A stretch of DNA of 64,000 nt from Planctomycetota bacterium (GTDB lineage: Bacteria; Planctomycetota; Phycisphaerae; UBA1845; PWPN01), in the NCBI GenBank assembly GCA_022711465.1, contig JAKLEZ010000001.1:744001-808000 (forward strand), in the 5' to 3' direction. The stretch's first letter is position 1. Each line of letters begins with the position of its first letter. Under the pieces are notes generated by a model. That model saw only the letters and a program-made list of their open reading frames with translations, was not told the DNA's origin and did not search any database. Of the stretch, positions 16,611 to 25,666 are shown one piece after another. The position numbers were made by a program, and so were the translations under genes.

Positions 16611-18875
16611 ATGTGTCGGATCGTGCGATGGAGTTGGATCGGGTTGCTGTGGCTGGGGGTGACTTGCCCGGCCGTCTCGGCAGGTGAGATGTCGGACCTG
16701 TTCCCGGAAGGAACGATCCTGTATCTGAATTGGCCCGGCCTCGACCAGTTGACCCAGAGCTGCAAGGATACCGCCCTGGGCAGAATCATGGCCGAGCCTC
16801 AGATGGTTCCGCTCCGCGAGAAGCTCGTGCCGGCGCTGGTCGCTCTGATCAGGAAGCAGGCGGCCAGCGACGCGGAGGAGGAGCTTGTGGGCTTGGCTTG
16901 TGATCTGGGGCGCAGTTTCGGCAAGTATCCCCTCGCGGTCGGTCTGGGCGGTGTGGGCGGCGGTGGGACGATGGTCGATGCGGCCGTGGTGGTGCGCGCG
17001 GGGAAGGACGCACCCAAGCTGCAGGAACAGGTTGAGAGGCTGGCCCGGCGAGCGGAGTTGCCGCTCGAGGCCGCCACCACCCTGCCGGCGGACTCGAAGT
17101 TGAAGATGCAGCAACTGGCCATCCTCGGCCCGCTGATGCCGATTCGCTGGGGTGTGGTCGGCGATGACTTCATCGTGTCCTTGGGCACCAAGACGACGGA
17201 CCTGCTCATCGGCGGTGACGGGGTCAAGCGACTGACCGGCTCGCCGCACTTCACGGCCGCGATGAAGGCCACCGGCGGCTCGGGGGCCACCCCCCTGCTG
17301 TACCTCGACTTGGCCGAGACGGTGAAAACGCTCGAGGCGTTTCAGGCCATGTTCGCGGCCGGCGACGTGCCGATCCTGGGTGTGCCTGGTGGACTGCGCA
17401 AGGTTCTGGACGAGACCGGCCTTGGCAAGCTGGAGTCGCTCACTCTGGTTCAGGCCCCGGAGGCGGGTGGGTTCAGAACGACCTTCTTCGCCCGCTTCCC
17501 CGGCATGGACAGCAGTCAAGGCAGCCGGCTGTGCGGTGAGCCGCTCACCGACGCGGATCTGGCCCTCGTTCCCAAGGACGCCACCAGCGCATCGGTCGAC
17601 AACGGGGACGTGGCCGAGCTATACCGTTGGGGGCTGAATCTGGCGAAGGTTCTCGGGCCGGAGCTGGCAGACCCCGTCTCACAGGGAATCGCCGAGGTCG
17701 AGAAACGGCTCGGGATGAAGATCGACGAGGACCTGTTAGCCGGGTTCGGGGATACCTGGGTCTGGTACAACTCGCCCGGTGCCGGCGGTTTCTGGTTCAC
17801 CGGACTGACCGTGATTGCCGAGGTCAAGGCGGACAACAGACTCGATCAAGGCCTGCAGGCCATCGTCAAGGCGATCGCGGACGCCGCCGACGCCGAGGAT
17901 CAGGTCACTGTCCAACGTGAGACCTACCGCGACCAGACGATCACCTTCGTGAACTGCCCGGGCGTGCCGATGCCGATTGCCCCGGCCTGGACGATCTACA
18001 AGAATCGGTGGGTCATGGCTCTGTACCCGCAGATGGTTCGTGCGGCGCTCGACCACATGATGACCCAGGGGCCGTCGCTGCTGGACAATACCGACTTCCA
18101 GCGGGGCTACCAGCTGCTGCCCAAGGGGGCATGCTCGGTCGTCTACAGCGATACGGCCGAAGGGGTACGCCAACTCTATGCCATCGGCCTGCCCGTCTCC
18201 CAGCTGCTGCTGTCCGTCGGCCAAGGCGAGGGACTTGAGCTCGACGCGAGCGTGCTGCCCTCGCTGAGCTGCATCAGCAAGCACCTGTTCGGGGACGTCG
18301 GGTGCCTCGTGGCGGTACCCGACGGCTGGATGATGGTCGGGCACGGCCCGTTGCCCGTCGAGATCCCTTCGATGGGTGAAGGTGGCATGGCGATCCCCCT
18401 CGCGGTGTCGATCCTGCTCCCGTCCCTGGCTCGGGCCCGGGAAACCGCGAGGGAGACGGTCTCCCTCATGAACCTGAAGAGCATCGGCATCGGCCTGCAC
18501 ATGTACGCCAGCGAACACGGCGGCAAGTTCCCTCCGAGTCTCAATACCCTGCTCAAGGCCGGCACGATCAAGCCCGAGACACTCATTTCACCTCTCGATC
18601 GAGACCCGAGCCGCAAGTGTTCATACATCTACGTCGCGGGCCATACCGAGAAGAGCAATCCGGGCGACGTTCTGGCCTACGAGCGACCACCGAGCGGCGG
18701 CAAGGAACGTATCGGCGTGCTCTTTTTGGACGGCCACGCGGAACTCATGAACATGACCGCCTTCAAGGAAGCCCTGAAGAACACGGCGGAGCGCCTCGGC
18801 CGGCCGCTGAAAGCCGGCGAGGAAAACGAGGGTGCCCCGGTGAAGGAAGAAGAGCAGAAAGAGGAATCGAAGTAA
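16611..18875 (+). CDS. large secreted protein with pseudopilin-like C-terminal tail
   Basis: The 754-residue protein has a signal peptide ending in AVSAGE near residue 24. About 560 residues follow without a motif I can name. Their repeated alpha/beta pattern, including TILYLNWPG at the start, resembles DUF3352-like surface proteins. The last 150 residues change character: ILLPSLARARETARETVSLM then NLKSIGIGLHMYASEHGGKFPPSL and GVLFLDGHAELM, which is how planctomycete DUF1559-type pseudopilins read after their membrane helix. Here the prepilin peptidase site and hydrophobic N-helix are not at the protein start, so it is not a classical pilin. The tail is Lys/Glu-rich. AAAGGAGCG precedes the ATG. 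Just upstream, ACTGACA is repeated in tandem (16574-16587). Confidence 0.65.
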   Translation: MCRIVRWSWIGLLWLGVTCPAVSAGEMSDLFPEGTILYLNWPGLDQLTQSCKDTALGRIMAEPQMVPLREKLVPALVALIRKQAASDAEEELVGLACDLGRSFGKYPLAVGLGGVGGGGTMVDAAVVVRAGKDAPKLQEQVERLARRAELPLEAATTLPADSKLKMQQLAILGPLMPIRWGVVGDDFIVSLGTKTTDLLIGGDGVKRLTGSPHFTAAMKATGGSGATPLLYLDLAETVKTLEAFQAMFAAGDVPILGVPGGLRKVLDETGLGKLESLTLVQAPEAGGFRTTFFARFPGMDSSQGSRLCGEPLTDADLALVPKDATSASVDNGDVAELYRWGLNLAKVLGPELADPVSQGIAEVEKRLGMKIDEDLLAGFGDTWVWYNSPGAGGFWFTGLTVIAEVKADNRLDQGLQAIVKAIADAADAEDQVTVQRETYRDQTITFVNCPGVPMPIAPAWTIYKNRWVMALYPQMVRAALDHMMTQGPSLLDNTDFQRGYQLLPKGACSVVYSDTAEGVRQLYAIGLPVSQLLLSVGQGEGLELDASVLPSLSCISKHLFGDVGCLVAVPDGWMMVGHGPLPVEIPSMGEGGMAIPLAVSILLPSLARARETARETVSLMNLKSIGIGLHMYASEHGGKFPPSLNTLLKAGTIKPETLISPLDRDPSRKCSYIYVAGHTEKSNPGDVLAYERPPSGGKERIGVLFLDGHAELMNMTAFKEALKNTAERLGRPLKAGEENEGAPVKEEEQKEESK

Positions 18876-18893
18876 CGACCGGAGCAGATGGAA

Positions 18894-19859
18894 TCACGGT
18901 GAGAACCGAAGCCGCGCCGGGGCAGGTGGGTGACCGCCTGCCCCGGTGTTGCTCTGTCCTCGGACTGCTGCCACCCACCGCGGCAGACGCCCGGCGATTG
19001 CGGGTCTGCTGCCCTCCGGGGCGTTCGGAGCGGGCGCGGAAGCCGGTACCGTCGCGGTCGCCTTCCGATCGCCGCAGATTCCGTTGAGCAACACCGCCAA
19101 TCGTACGCCGGCCGCCATCAGGCGATCCTCCACGACGGGGATGTTCCGGTCGAAGTACTCCTCGGCGATCTGGCCATCCTTGGGGACCTGGTAGGCGAAG
19201 TCCGCGGCCAGCCTGGCGGATTCCGTCGCCCACGCGCAGACATCCCTGCTCCGCTGCCACTGGGCGAGTCTCTCGGGCGTGATTCTCTTGTGAAGCTCCT
19301 GGGCGTACTGAAACCAGGGTTTCCTCACCCGGCGGATCAGCAGCTCGTCCCAGACCACGTGCAGATTCGTCCGATCGAAGAAGAACTCGACCTTGATGTC
19401 GTTCCCTCCCCGGTCCACGGCCCGCCCCACATGCAGAGGCTGATGGATGTCACCGACGAAGTGAATCAGGAACTTCAGGGCTTCGGCCCGCTGGGCGGTT
19501 GCGGCCTTCTCGTCGAGAAGCACGGCCTGATAGTCGAGGATAGCGGAGACGACGCACCCGCTCTTGGCGCAGTCACGGTCCATCTTGAACGAGGTGGTCC
19601 CCGCCGGCACGTTCACGTAGTGCAACGCCTTGGCCCAATCGTAGCTGCGGTCACTCTTGATTTCATCGGCCCAGTTGGCCACCTCCACAATCGACTTGTC
19701 GCCGAGCAAGGCCCGAATCGCCTGCTCGGTTCTGGGATCCAACTGGCGAGCGGCAATCTCGGCGATGATCCGGTGCCCGTCCCCACCCCATGCGAAACAC
19801 AGGGAAGGGACCAGTCCCACCACGATTGCCGCGACGACCCGGGCTCCACCGATGCGCAC
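18894..19859 (-). CDS. secreted S1/P1-type nuclease
   Basis: After a signal peptide ending in LCFA the mature protein starts with Trp24 (WGGDGH). In S1/P1 nucleases the N-terminal Trp and the following His are zinc ligands. VANWADEIKSD, LHYVNVP, LKFLIHFVGDIHQPLHVG and GGNDIKVEF supply the remaining metal-binding His and Asp residues. These enzymes degrade single-stranded DNA or RNA in the periplasm or outside the cell, which fits phosphate or nucleotide scavenging. The core ends near residue 270; a Pro/Ala-rich tail follows. The GTG start at 19859 follows AGGAG. It converges on the pilin-tail gene with 18 bases between stops. Confidence 0.9.
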   Translation of the reverse strand: MRIGGARVVAAIVVGLVPSLCFAWGGDGHRIIAEIAARQLDPRTEQAIRALLGDKSIVEVANWADEIKSDRSYDWAKALHYVNVPAGTTSFKMDRDCAKSGCVVSAILDYQAVLLDEKAATAQRAEALKFLIHFVGDIHQPLHVGRAVDRGGNDIKVEFFFDRTNLHVVWDELLIRRVRKPWFQYAQELHKRITPERLAQWQRSRDVCAWATESARLAADFAYQVPKDGQIAEEYFDRNIPVVEDRLMAAGVRLAVLLNGICGDRKATATVPASAPAPNAPEGSRPAIAGRLPRWVAAVRGQSNTGAGGHPPAPARLRFSP

Positions 19860-20035
19860 TGCACCACTCCTGTGTCAGGCAGGCCCTTCAACCTGGGCGG
19901 CAGACGCTTCCGCCTTGCGAGGGATGACGCCGTTCGGCGCACGGGCGCGAACAACACCGGAGACAGTCTACAGGCATGACAGAAGCGGATTCAACCCGAA
20001 GCCGATTTCCCGGATGGGAATGAGGCGGGCACTTC

Positions 20036-20791
20036 TCAGCGGCACTCGGGGATTTCCTGCCGGCGGAACCGGCTGGCGACCCGGGCGATGGATTCTATGG
20101 TCCGCCGCCCGCTGGCCGATGTCTCCAGGCCCACGAACTGAAGGCCAAGGCGCCAGCGGCCGTCGGGAGTCTTGTCGCAATGCCGCAGTGTTCCGGTCAC
20201 TTTCTGCACCGAGCGGCCGGACTCCAGGGCGAAGCTGCAGGTCAGGATGTCACCGGCCCTCCAGCGTGGCCCCTTGGCTTCCGGCAAGGCGACACTGATG
20301 CCCCCGGCGGAGAGATCCAGCACAACGCCGCGGGCGGACTGCCCGAGCTTGTCGGCAGCCGGTTCGCAGCGAGCCACATCGACGGGAATAACGACCCGGG
20401 GCGGAACCCGGGTCCGCGAGAAGAGGCGCCGCTGCAATTCGTGAACGCTGTCCGGCCAGGCGATCTCGAGGACCGGCGCCTCGATCCCCCCACCCATGGG
20501 GCAGTTCGTGCGACTGATCACCTGGCTTTCGAAGACACACTTCTCGTGTCCACGGCGGAATGCGACGCCCAGGCTCTCCCCGACGACGATCTCAGGCTGA
20601 GGACCGTCGGCAACGTACGGATAGAGGATGACCAACAGATCGCCGGCTCGATCGGCGCGCAACAGACGAGACTTCAACGTGGCCCAGGCCCCAACACCGG
20701 GGTAGTTGATGGTCAGCGGGACCCGATCACCGGCCGCTTCCTGAAGCCACTCCACCTGCTGATCGGCCCCCAAGGGATGCATGTTCGTCAT
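20036..20791 (-). CDS. PilZ-domain c-di-GMP receptor (YcgR-like), second of pair
   Basis: The 251-residue cytoplasmic protein has an N-terminal YcgR-N-like region at about 15-115 and a C-terminal PilZ domain. The c-di-GMP signature is intact: RVPPR at 128-132 (RxxxR) and DLSAGG at 159-164 (D/NxSxxG). It starts with ATG after GGAGGAGGG, and that ATG overlaps the stop of the preceding PilZ gene as ATGA, so the two are translationally coupled. Receptors of this kind usually slow flagella or adjust envelope secretion when c-di-GMP rises. Confidence 0.85.
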   Translation of the reverse strand: MTNMHPLGADQQVEWLQEAAGDRVPLTINYPGVGAWATLKSRLLRADRAGDLLVILYPYVADGPQPEIVVGESLGVAFRRGHEKCVFESQVISRTNCPMGGGIEAPVLEIAWPDSVHELQRRLFSRTRVPPRVVIPVDVARCEPAADKLGQSARGVVLDLSAGGISVALPEAKGPRWRAGDILTCSFALESGRSVQKVTGTLRHCDKTPDGRWRLGLQFVGLETSASGRRTIESIARVASRFRRQEIPECR

Positions 20792-21612
20792 AGTCCCTCC
20801 TCCTTCGCAGGCCGACTGGTCAGCAGGTGGCGGCTGAGCAGCCGGCGACGAAGCGACTCCACAGCCTGCGTGGAATACTGGTGTGACGGTCCGGTGAGGA
20901 ACTGGACCCCGATCATGACCTTGCCTTCGGTACCGGTTGGTGTCTTGCTGCAGATGGTGGCTTCGAGCATGAACCGCTGGGTGTCCGTGGGCGAGAGAGC
21001 GAAATTGACCTGGATCTGTTCCCCGATCCAGAGCCGGTCAGCAACGTGGGCATCCACTCGGCAGGCCAGACCGTCGGCGCTGATGTTGCAGATCCAGCCG
21101 GTGCCCTCGTCGGCGGTATCGTCAGAGCGAATCCAGTGCAGGCGGATCTTGGTCGAATCCGCGAGCGAAATCCGGTGGAACCGGCGCCGCTGCGTCACCT
21201 GGATCGTCTCCGGCCGAGTCAGGTGAATCATGGGGTGATGATCTGCGGCCGCGGGCTTCTCGATCCGCAAGACGTCGCAGGAACAGAGGTACAGATGGTC
21301 GCCCAGCCTGATGGCAAGGTCGCAGTAGGTGCCCACCAGGGCGTCGATGCGCGCCAACATGGCGGTGAAGGCCGCCTCGTTGGCCAAGACCGCCTGGGCT
21401 TCGCGGCTGGCGGAGGGAGCATCGGCCGCAGCCATGATCCGGCAAGCCAGCGCCGCCCTGGAGCCGGCGACGGACGGCGGCTGCATCCGGCACGGGATCG
21501 GCTCACCGTCGGGCCAGATTCTCGGCTCAATCAGGACTTCAGCCCCATGCCGGATCGCCTGTTCCAGCGTTCGGACGGACTGCCGCGAGTTGAGATCGAT
21601 TGCGTATGGCAT
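20788..21612 (-). CDS. PilZ-domain protein, first of pair
   Basis: The 274-residue protein has an N-terminal region of unknown fold (1-135) and a C-terminal PilZ domain with RRFHR at 143-147 and NISADG at 176-181, so both halves of the c-di-GMP signature are present. It shares layout with the downstream PilZ gene but little sequence, suggesting an old duplication. The ribosome site before ATG 21612 is poor. Its stop overlaps the next start as ATGA. The FlgI-like gene lies upstream on the same strand, 319 bases away. Confidence 0.82.
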   Translation of the reverse strand: MPYAIDLNSRQSVRTLEQAIRHGAEVLIEPRIWPDGEPIPCRMQPPSVAGSRAALACRIMAAADAPSASREAQAVLANEAAFTAMLARIDALVGTYCDLAIRLGDHLYLCSCDVLRIEKPAAADHHPMIHLTRPETIQVTQRRRFHRISLADSTKIRLHWIRSDDTADEGTGWICNISADGLACRVDAHVADRLWIGEQIQVNFALSPTDTQRFMLEATICSKTPTGTEGKVMIGVQFLTGPSHQYSTQAVESLRRRLLSRHLLTSRPAKEEGL

Positions 21613-21931
21613 GGTAATACTAGCCTGATTTTCGGGTCAGCGAAGGAACGACTTGACCTTCGAATCCGACGACGACGGAATCGACGCCCACGACGTTGCA
21701 GTTACCGGAACTTCAAGCGAGGAGTCCGAGAACGCGCACCGCCGAGCAAGAGGTGAAGCCACAGGCAGGCATTCTGGGGATCGGGCCACGCGTCGCCCGG
21801 GACGGGCATGAAGCCGCGTTCGACGCGTCGCCTTCTCTCAGGATTCGATGGCGGGAGGCTCTTGGTCGGCGTCCCGGCCTTGCCAGCCATGCCACGTGTG
21901 GCGACAGCATGCCCGCCTGCCGGCGTCGGGC
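21613..21931. other. intergenic between FlgI-like gene and PilZ pair
   Basis: These 319 bases carry no protein-like frame. No clear terminator is visible after the FlgI-like gene. The PilZ pair probably has its own promoter here, but I cannot place one. Confidence 0.5.
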
Positions 21932-23692
21932 TCAGAGTTCGGATTCGGGGCGCCCAACCGGAGCCACCGGGCCGAACAGGTCCTCGATGCTGGACTCCTC
22001 CCAGCGGACGTCCGCGCTGAGTCCGCCCTGCTCGCTGAGCCGGTACAGAAGATCAAGAATGACCGCATAGTCGAGCCCGAGGCCCTCGACCTTGCCTTCG
22101 AAGTTACGGCTCAGGTCCTGGCCGAGGAACCGAACCAGGGTGGGCACGTCCGGCGGGACCTGGATGGGACCGAGGAGGATGCCGCCCGAGGCGTTCTTGC
22201 GGATCAAGGTCAGGCTCTTGTCGCCCTCATCGGCCGAGAGGGTGATCGGCTTGCCCTGCTGGGAGTAGAGCAGCGGAGGCCGACAGACCATTCGGTCGCC
22301 CCCGATGAGGGCGATGCGCCTAAACTGGCTGCGACGGGCATAGACCGTCGCCGGGCCACCGGATTCGACCACCTCCAGAATGAAGTTCTGAGGCTTCTTG
22401 CCGACCAGGACCTGGGAAATGCTTTCCGGATCCGCATCGCGGAGCGACTCGTAGGCCAGCAGGCGAAGCTGAACGTCCGGGTCGGTCAACAGGGTACGGA
22501 GTGCCGCGATCGCTCGAGGATTGCGGACACAATGCTCCAGTTCCCGGACGGCCATCCGGCGATAGCTGCTCTTGGGGTCCTCGGCATGTCGGACCACCAC
22601 CTCGACGCCCAGGTTGTCTCCCAGCCGCAAGCCGGCCCGAGCGGCGTAGTAGTTGACCGCCTTGCGCGGATGAGTGTAGAGAGGCTGGAGCATCCGCACC
22701 GCCGAGAGCCCGACGCCCTCGACCGCGAGACTGAGCTCCTCCAGGGGCGCGTTCTCGCGGGTGAACTCCACTATCAGGGCCTTGGCCCGGGCTTCCAGCT
22801 GGGCGTTGGACGACGTCAAGGGCAGGTAGCGGACCTTCTCGATAAAACGGTTCTCGCGCCCCCGGTACTCGGCCGGGATCGTCAACTGCACCGTGGTTGG
22901 ACTGATCGCATCCGCAGCGGGCGGCGTGGTGGGAAAACGGCGGTTGATGACATCGCGAATCTGGCGAACCACGGAGTATGATTCGACCACACAGACCAGC
23001 TCCACCTTCCGCACGACAAGGTTCGAGCCGCCGCCGATGACGATTCCTTCCCGCGGGTCGACGGTGGTCCCGGCATTCGCTCCGCCGACAAACGGATTGG
23101 TGAAGACCGGCCCCTGGGCTTGGGCATGGGTCTTGCCTTCAATCACCTCGGCCGGCCCGACCTCGCGGTAGATCTTCAGGTCGCACGGCAGGAGGATGCC
23201 GCCGGCGATCGACTGGGTATCGGGATCCATCGCTTGAACGCGGACGTCGAAGGCCCGCTGTTTGGCGGCGGCGGCCGGCACCTCCGCATCGACGACGACG
23301 ACCGCCGTGTCCAGACTGTTGATGAGCGCGTCGGGGGTCGGGACACTGTCATCGTCGCCGGTGCTGGTCACCCGCTGGCGGGCAAGCTCCTTACGGAGGT
23401 AGTCGCGAACACTCGGCGGGCAATTCCGGCTACCCTTGCGGCCGAGCCCGACGACCAGACCGTAGCCGCGAACGGGCAGCAGCCGGCCGCCCTCGACGTA
23501 GGTGGCCGCACCAATGGCACCCTGCAGGGCCAGAGTGGCCTGCTGGGGGGATGCAGTGGAGATGCTGTCGGTCGTGCCGGCGGGGCGAGTGGTCGGCTTC
23601 TTGGACTTGCCCATCCAGTCGCTGCAGCCCGCAACCAGCACCACCACAAGCATGCCCGAACACGATGTCGCAAGGGAAAACCAACCCTTCAT
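21932..23692 (-). CDS. FlgI-like (flagellar P-ring) lipoprotein
   Basis: A 586-residue protein with a lipoprotein signal ending in VAGC near residue 23. It then reads like FlgI: the family hallmark appears as VRGYGLVVGLGRKGS, followed by a run of ring-building repeats. Ordinary FlgI is about 350-370 residues and is not lipidated, so this one is much longer. The extra material includes a helical HEAT-like stretch (RRMAVRELEHCV, LRTLLTDPDVQLRLLAYESLRDAD) and a C-terminal beta-rich domain. No other flagellar gene is in the window. ATG 23692 is the only good start before the signal; the longer frame upstream is not protein-like. It may be a P-ring variant or a ring protein recruited to another envelope machine. 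Confidence 0.72.
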   Translation of the reverse strand: MKGWFSLATSCSGMLVVVLVAGCSDWMGKSKKPTTRPAGTTDSISTASPQQATLALQGAIGAATYVEGGRLLPVRGYGLVVGLGRKGSRNCPPSVRDYLRKELARQRVTSTGDDDSVPTPDALINSLDTAVVVVDAEVPAAAAKQRAFDVRVQAMDPDTQSIAGGILLPCDLKIYREVGPAEVIEGKTHAQAQGPVFTNPFVGGANAGTTVDPREGIVIGGGSNLVVRKVELVCVVESYSVVRQIRDVINRRFPTTPPAADAISPTTVQLTIPAEYRGRENRFIEKVRYLPLTSSNAQLEARAKALIVEFTRENAPLEELSLAVEGVGLSAVRMLQPLYTHPRKAVNYYAARAGLRLGDNLGVEVVVRHAEDPKSSYRRMAVRELEHCVRNPRAIAALRTLLTDPDVQLRLLAYESLRDADPESISQVLVGKKPQNFILEVVESGGPATVYARRSQFRRIALIGGDRMVCRPPLLYSQQGKPITLSADEGDKSLTLIRKNASGGILLGPIQVPPDVPTLVRFLGQDLSRNFEGKVEGLGLDYAVILDLLYRLSEQGGLSADVRWEESSIEDLFGPVAPVGRPESEL

Positions 23693-23867
23693 GGCATGAT
23701 ACCTCAGGCGTTGGTCAAGACCGTATCCCATGCCTGGACGACTGTCAACTCGAAGCCGCGGGCAAGGCCCGCAGGGCCGAAGACGTGGCCAGCCCCTCCG
23801 CCGAGGCCGTGGCCCATGGCTGATGATCGACCACCATCGGGAGGTGAGACCAAGGCGTCGCAGATGA

Positions 23868-24959
23868 TCAAGCGGTCTCGGCCCGCAGGGGCTCAAGCGG
23901 CTGAACCAGCCGGGTCTCACGGACCAGGACGTCCGTGGCGACCTCCTGAACACCCGTGGGTTCTGTCGGCAGGAACTCGAGAATGTTGCGAACGGCTCGA
24001 GGGTGCGGAAGGAAACCGACTCGCTCGCGGGTCACGTACAGCGGGCGGTTGCGGACTTCCTGGTAGACCCGGGCCATGTACTCGCCCACGATCCCCAGAC
24101 AGATCAGTTGAATGCCACCCAGCAATCCAAGACCGCCGCCGATCAGCAGCGATCCGGCGATTCCCGGATCGACGATCCCGAACCGGAAGCCGCCGATCAA
24201 CAGACCGGCCATTGAAATCAGGCCGACCGCACATCCCAGCGTGGTGATGAGCCTGAGCGGAGCACTCGAGAAAGCCAGCACGCCCTCCACGACGGTATGC
24301 AGCTGCCGCGACAGGGAGTACACCGAACCGGCTCCGGACCTGGGCGACTCAGGCGTGTACTCAAGTACCGCCTGACGGAAACCAACCCAGCTCCGCAGAC
24401 CGGTAATGAACCGGGTGCGTTCCGGCAGGCTGTTGAGCTCCTCCACCGCCCGGCGGTCCATGAGAGTCAGCTCGCCCGTGTCGGTCGGAATAGGCACTTC
24501 GCTGACCTGGCGCAGAATCCGACGGCAGATCCGGCTGGCCACCTGGTGAACCAGGTTCTTGTTGCGACGGCGACGGGCGAAGATGACCTCATAGCCTTCG
24601 TGCCAGGCTTCGATGAGCCGAGGAATGACTTCCGGCGGGTCGGCCAGGTTGCCGTCGATGGTGATGACCGAGCGACCGGTGGCCGCCTCGAGCCCGGCAC
24701 ACAACGCCGCCTGACGCCCGAACCGCCGCGACAGGATGATCCCCTTGACCGCCCCGTCTTCGCGATGCAGTGAGCTGATGATGTCCGGCGTCTGGTCAGT
24801 GCTCCCGTTATCCACGTAGAGGATCTCATACGGGATCGCCAGCCGGCGGAGCATGGCGGTGAGACGGAGATGCAGGCTGGGCAGAGAAGCCCCGTCATTG
24901 AACACCGGGACGATGATCGAACATTCAGCTGACACTCGGCGTATCCCTACCATCCACAT
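23868..24959 (-). CDS. GtrB/ArnC-like membrane glycosyltransferase (GT2)
   Basis: The 363-residue protein combines a GT-A catalytic domain with two C-terminal membrane helices (near residues 235-260 and 270-295), the layout of polyprenyl-phosphate sugar transferases such as GtrB and ArnC. IIVPVFND and VDNGSTDQT are standard. The metal motif, normally DADLQDPPE, reads DGNLADPPE, so the second acidic residue (position 104) is Asn. FGRQAALCAGLE and GELTLMDRRAVEEL are family blocks. The enzyme loads a sugar onto a lipid carrier for envelope glycan modification. ATG 24959 and ATG 24953 are both possible. Confidence 0.82.
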   Translation of the reverse strand: MWMVGIRRVSAECSIIVPVFNDGASLPSLHLRLTAMLRRLAIPYEILYVDNGSTDQTPDIISSLHREDGAVKGIILSRRFGRQAALCAGLEAATGRSVITIDGNLADPPEVIPRLIEAWHEGYEVIFARRRRNKNLVHQVASRICRRILRQVSEVPIPTDTGELTLMDRRAVEELNSLPERTRFITGLRSWVGFRQAVLEYTPESPRSGAGSVYSLSRQLHTVVEGVLAFSSAPLRLITTLGCAVGLISMAGLLIGGFRFGIVDPGIAGSLLIGGGLGLLGGIQLICLGIVGEYMARVYQEVRNRPLYVTRERVGFLPHPRAVRNILEFLPTEPTGVQEVATDVLVRETRLVQPLEPLRAETA

Positions 24960-25175
24960 CCACGCGCCCGCTCAAGACGCGGCACCCCACTGGCGTTATC
25001 GGATTTCCGGCTGGACGCTTTAGCCGGGAGTGATCGCCAGTCAAATCAGTGACACGCGCAACCGACAAACCGCGGTGATTATGAGACGTTCAGGCCTTCT
25101 TGTCGCATTGACCGCGTGCCGGTAGGATGCACCGGTTTGCAGAGGCTGGTCCCTTCGGGAGCGCGACCCGCTGAG

Positions 25176-25640
25176 ATGGTTCTCCGCTTGCTGCTGCTGT
25201 TCACCCTTGTGCCGCTGGTTGAGCTGGCCATCCTGATCAAGATCGGGAGCCGCATCGGGGCGGGCACGACCATCGTGATGGTCTTGCTGATCGGCTTCGT
25301 CGGCGCGGCCGTCGCCCGGCATGAAGGATGGCGCACGATCCAAGGCATTCAAGCCGACATGGCCGCCGGACGCCTGCCGGGTGATCGCCTGGTCGACGGG
25401 CTGCTGATCCTGATCGGAGGTATCCTGCTGATCACGCCTGGCGTGCTCACCGACATCGCCGGCCTGCTTCTCTTCCTGCCACCCGTGCGGGCGTTGGTCC
25501 GGACCTACATGAAGCGCCGGCTGCGGACCAGAATCACTCTGCTCACCCCGGAATCATTCGGGCCACAACGGGATGACGACTTCATCGACGTCGAAGCCCG
25601 TCCGGCAGGAACGCCGGACGGCGAACCGCGGGCCCGATAG
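25176..25640 (+). CDS. fxsA: FxsA family inner-membrane protein
   Basis: The 154-residue protein has the FxsA pattern: a first helix ending in PLVELAILIKIG, then TTIVMVLLIGFVGAAVARHEG, a loop GRLPGDRLVDGLLILIGGILLITPGVLTD (key residues LPGD and TPG) and PPVRALVRTYMKRR after the last helix. E. coli FxsA sequesters the phage-exclusion protein PifA; the family role in general is unknown. The tail is acidic and disordered. ATG 25176 follows GGGAG at rather long spacing. It is divergent from the GT2 gene and convergent with the oxidoreductase gene. Confidence 0.88.
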   Translation: MVLRLLLLFTLVPLVELAILIKIGSRIGAGTTIVMVLLIGFVGAAVARHEGWRTIQGIQADMAAGRLPGDRLVDGLLILIGGILLITPGVLTDIAGLLLFLPPVRALVRTYMKRRLRTRITLLTPESFGPQRDDDFIDVEARPAGTPDGEPRAR

Positions 25641-25666
25641 CTTCAACCATTGCCGCCGGACGCGAT

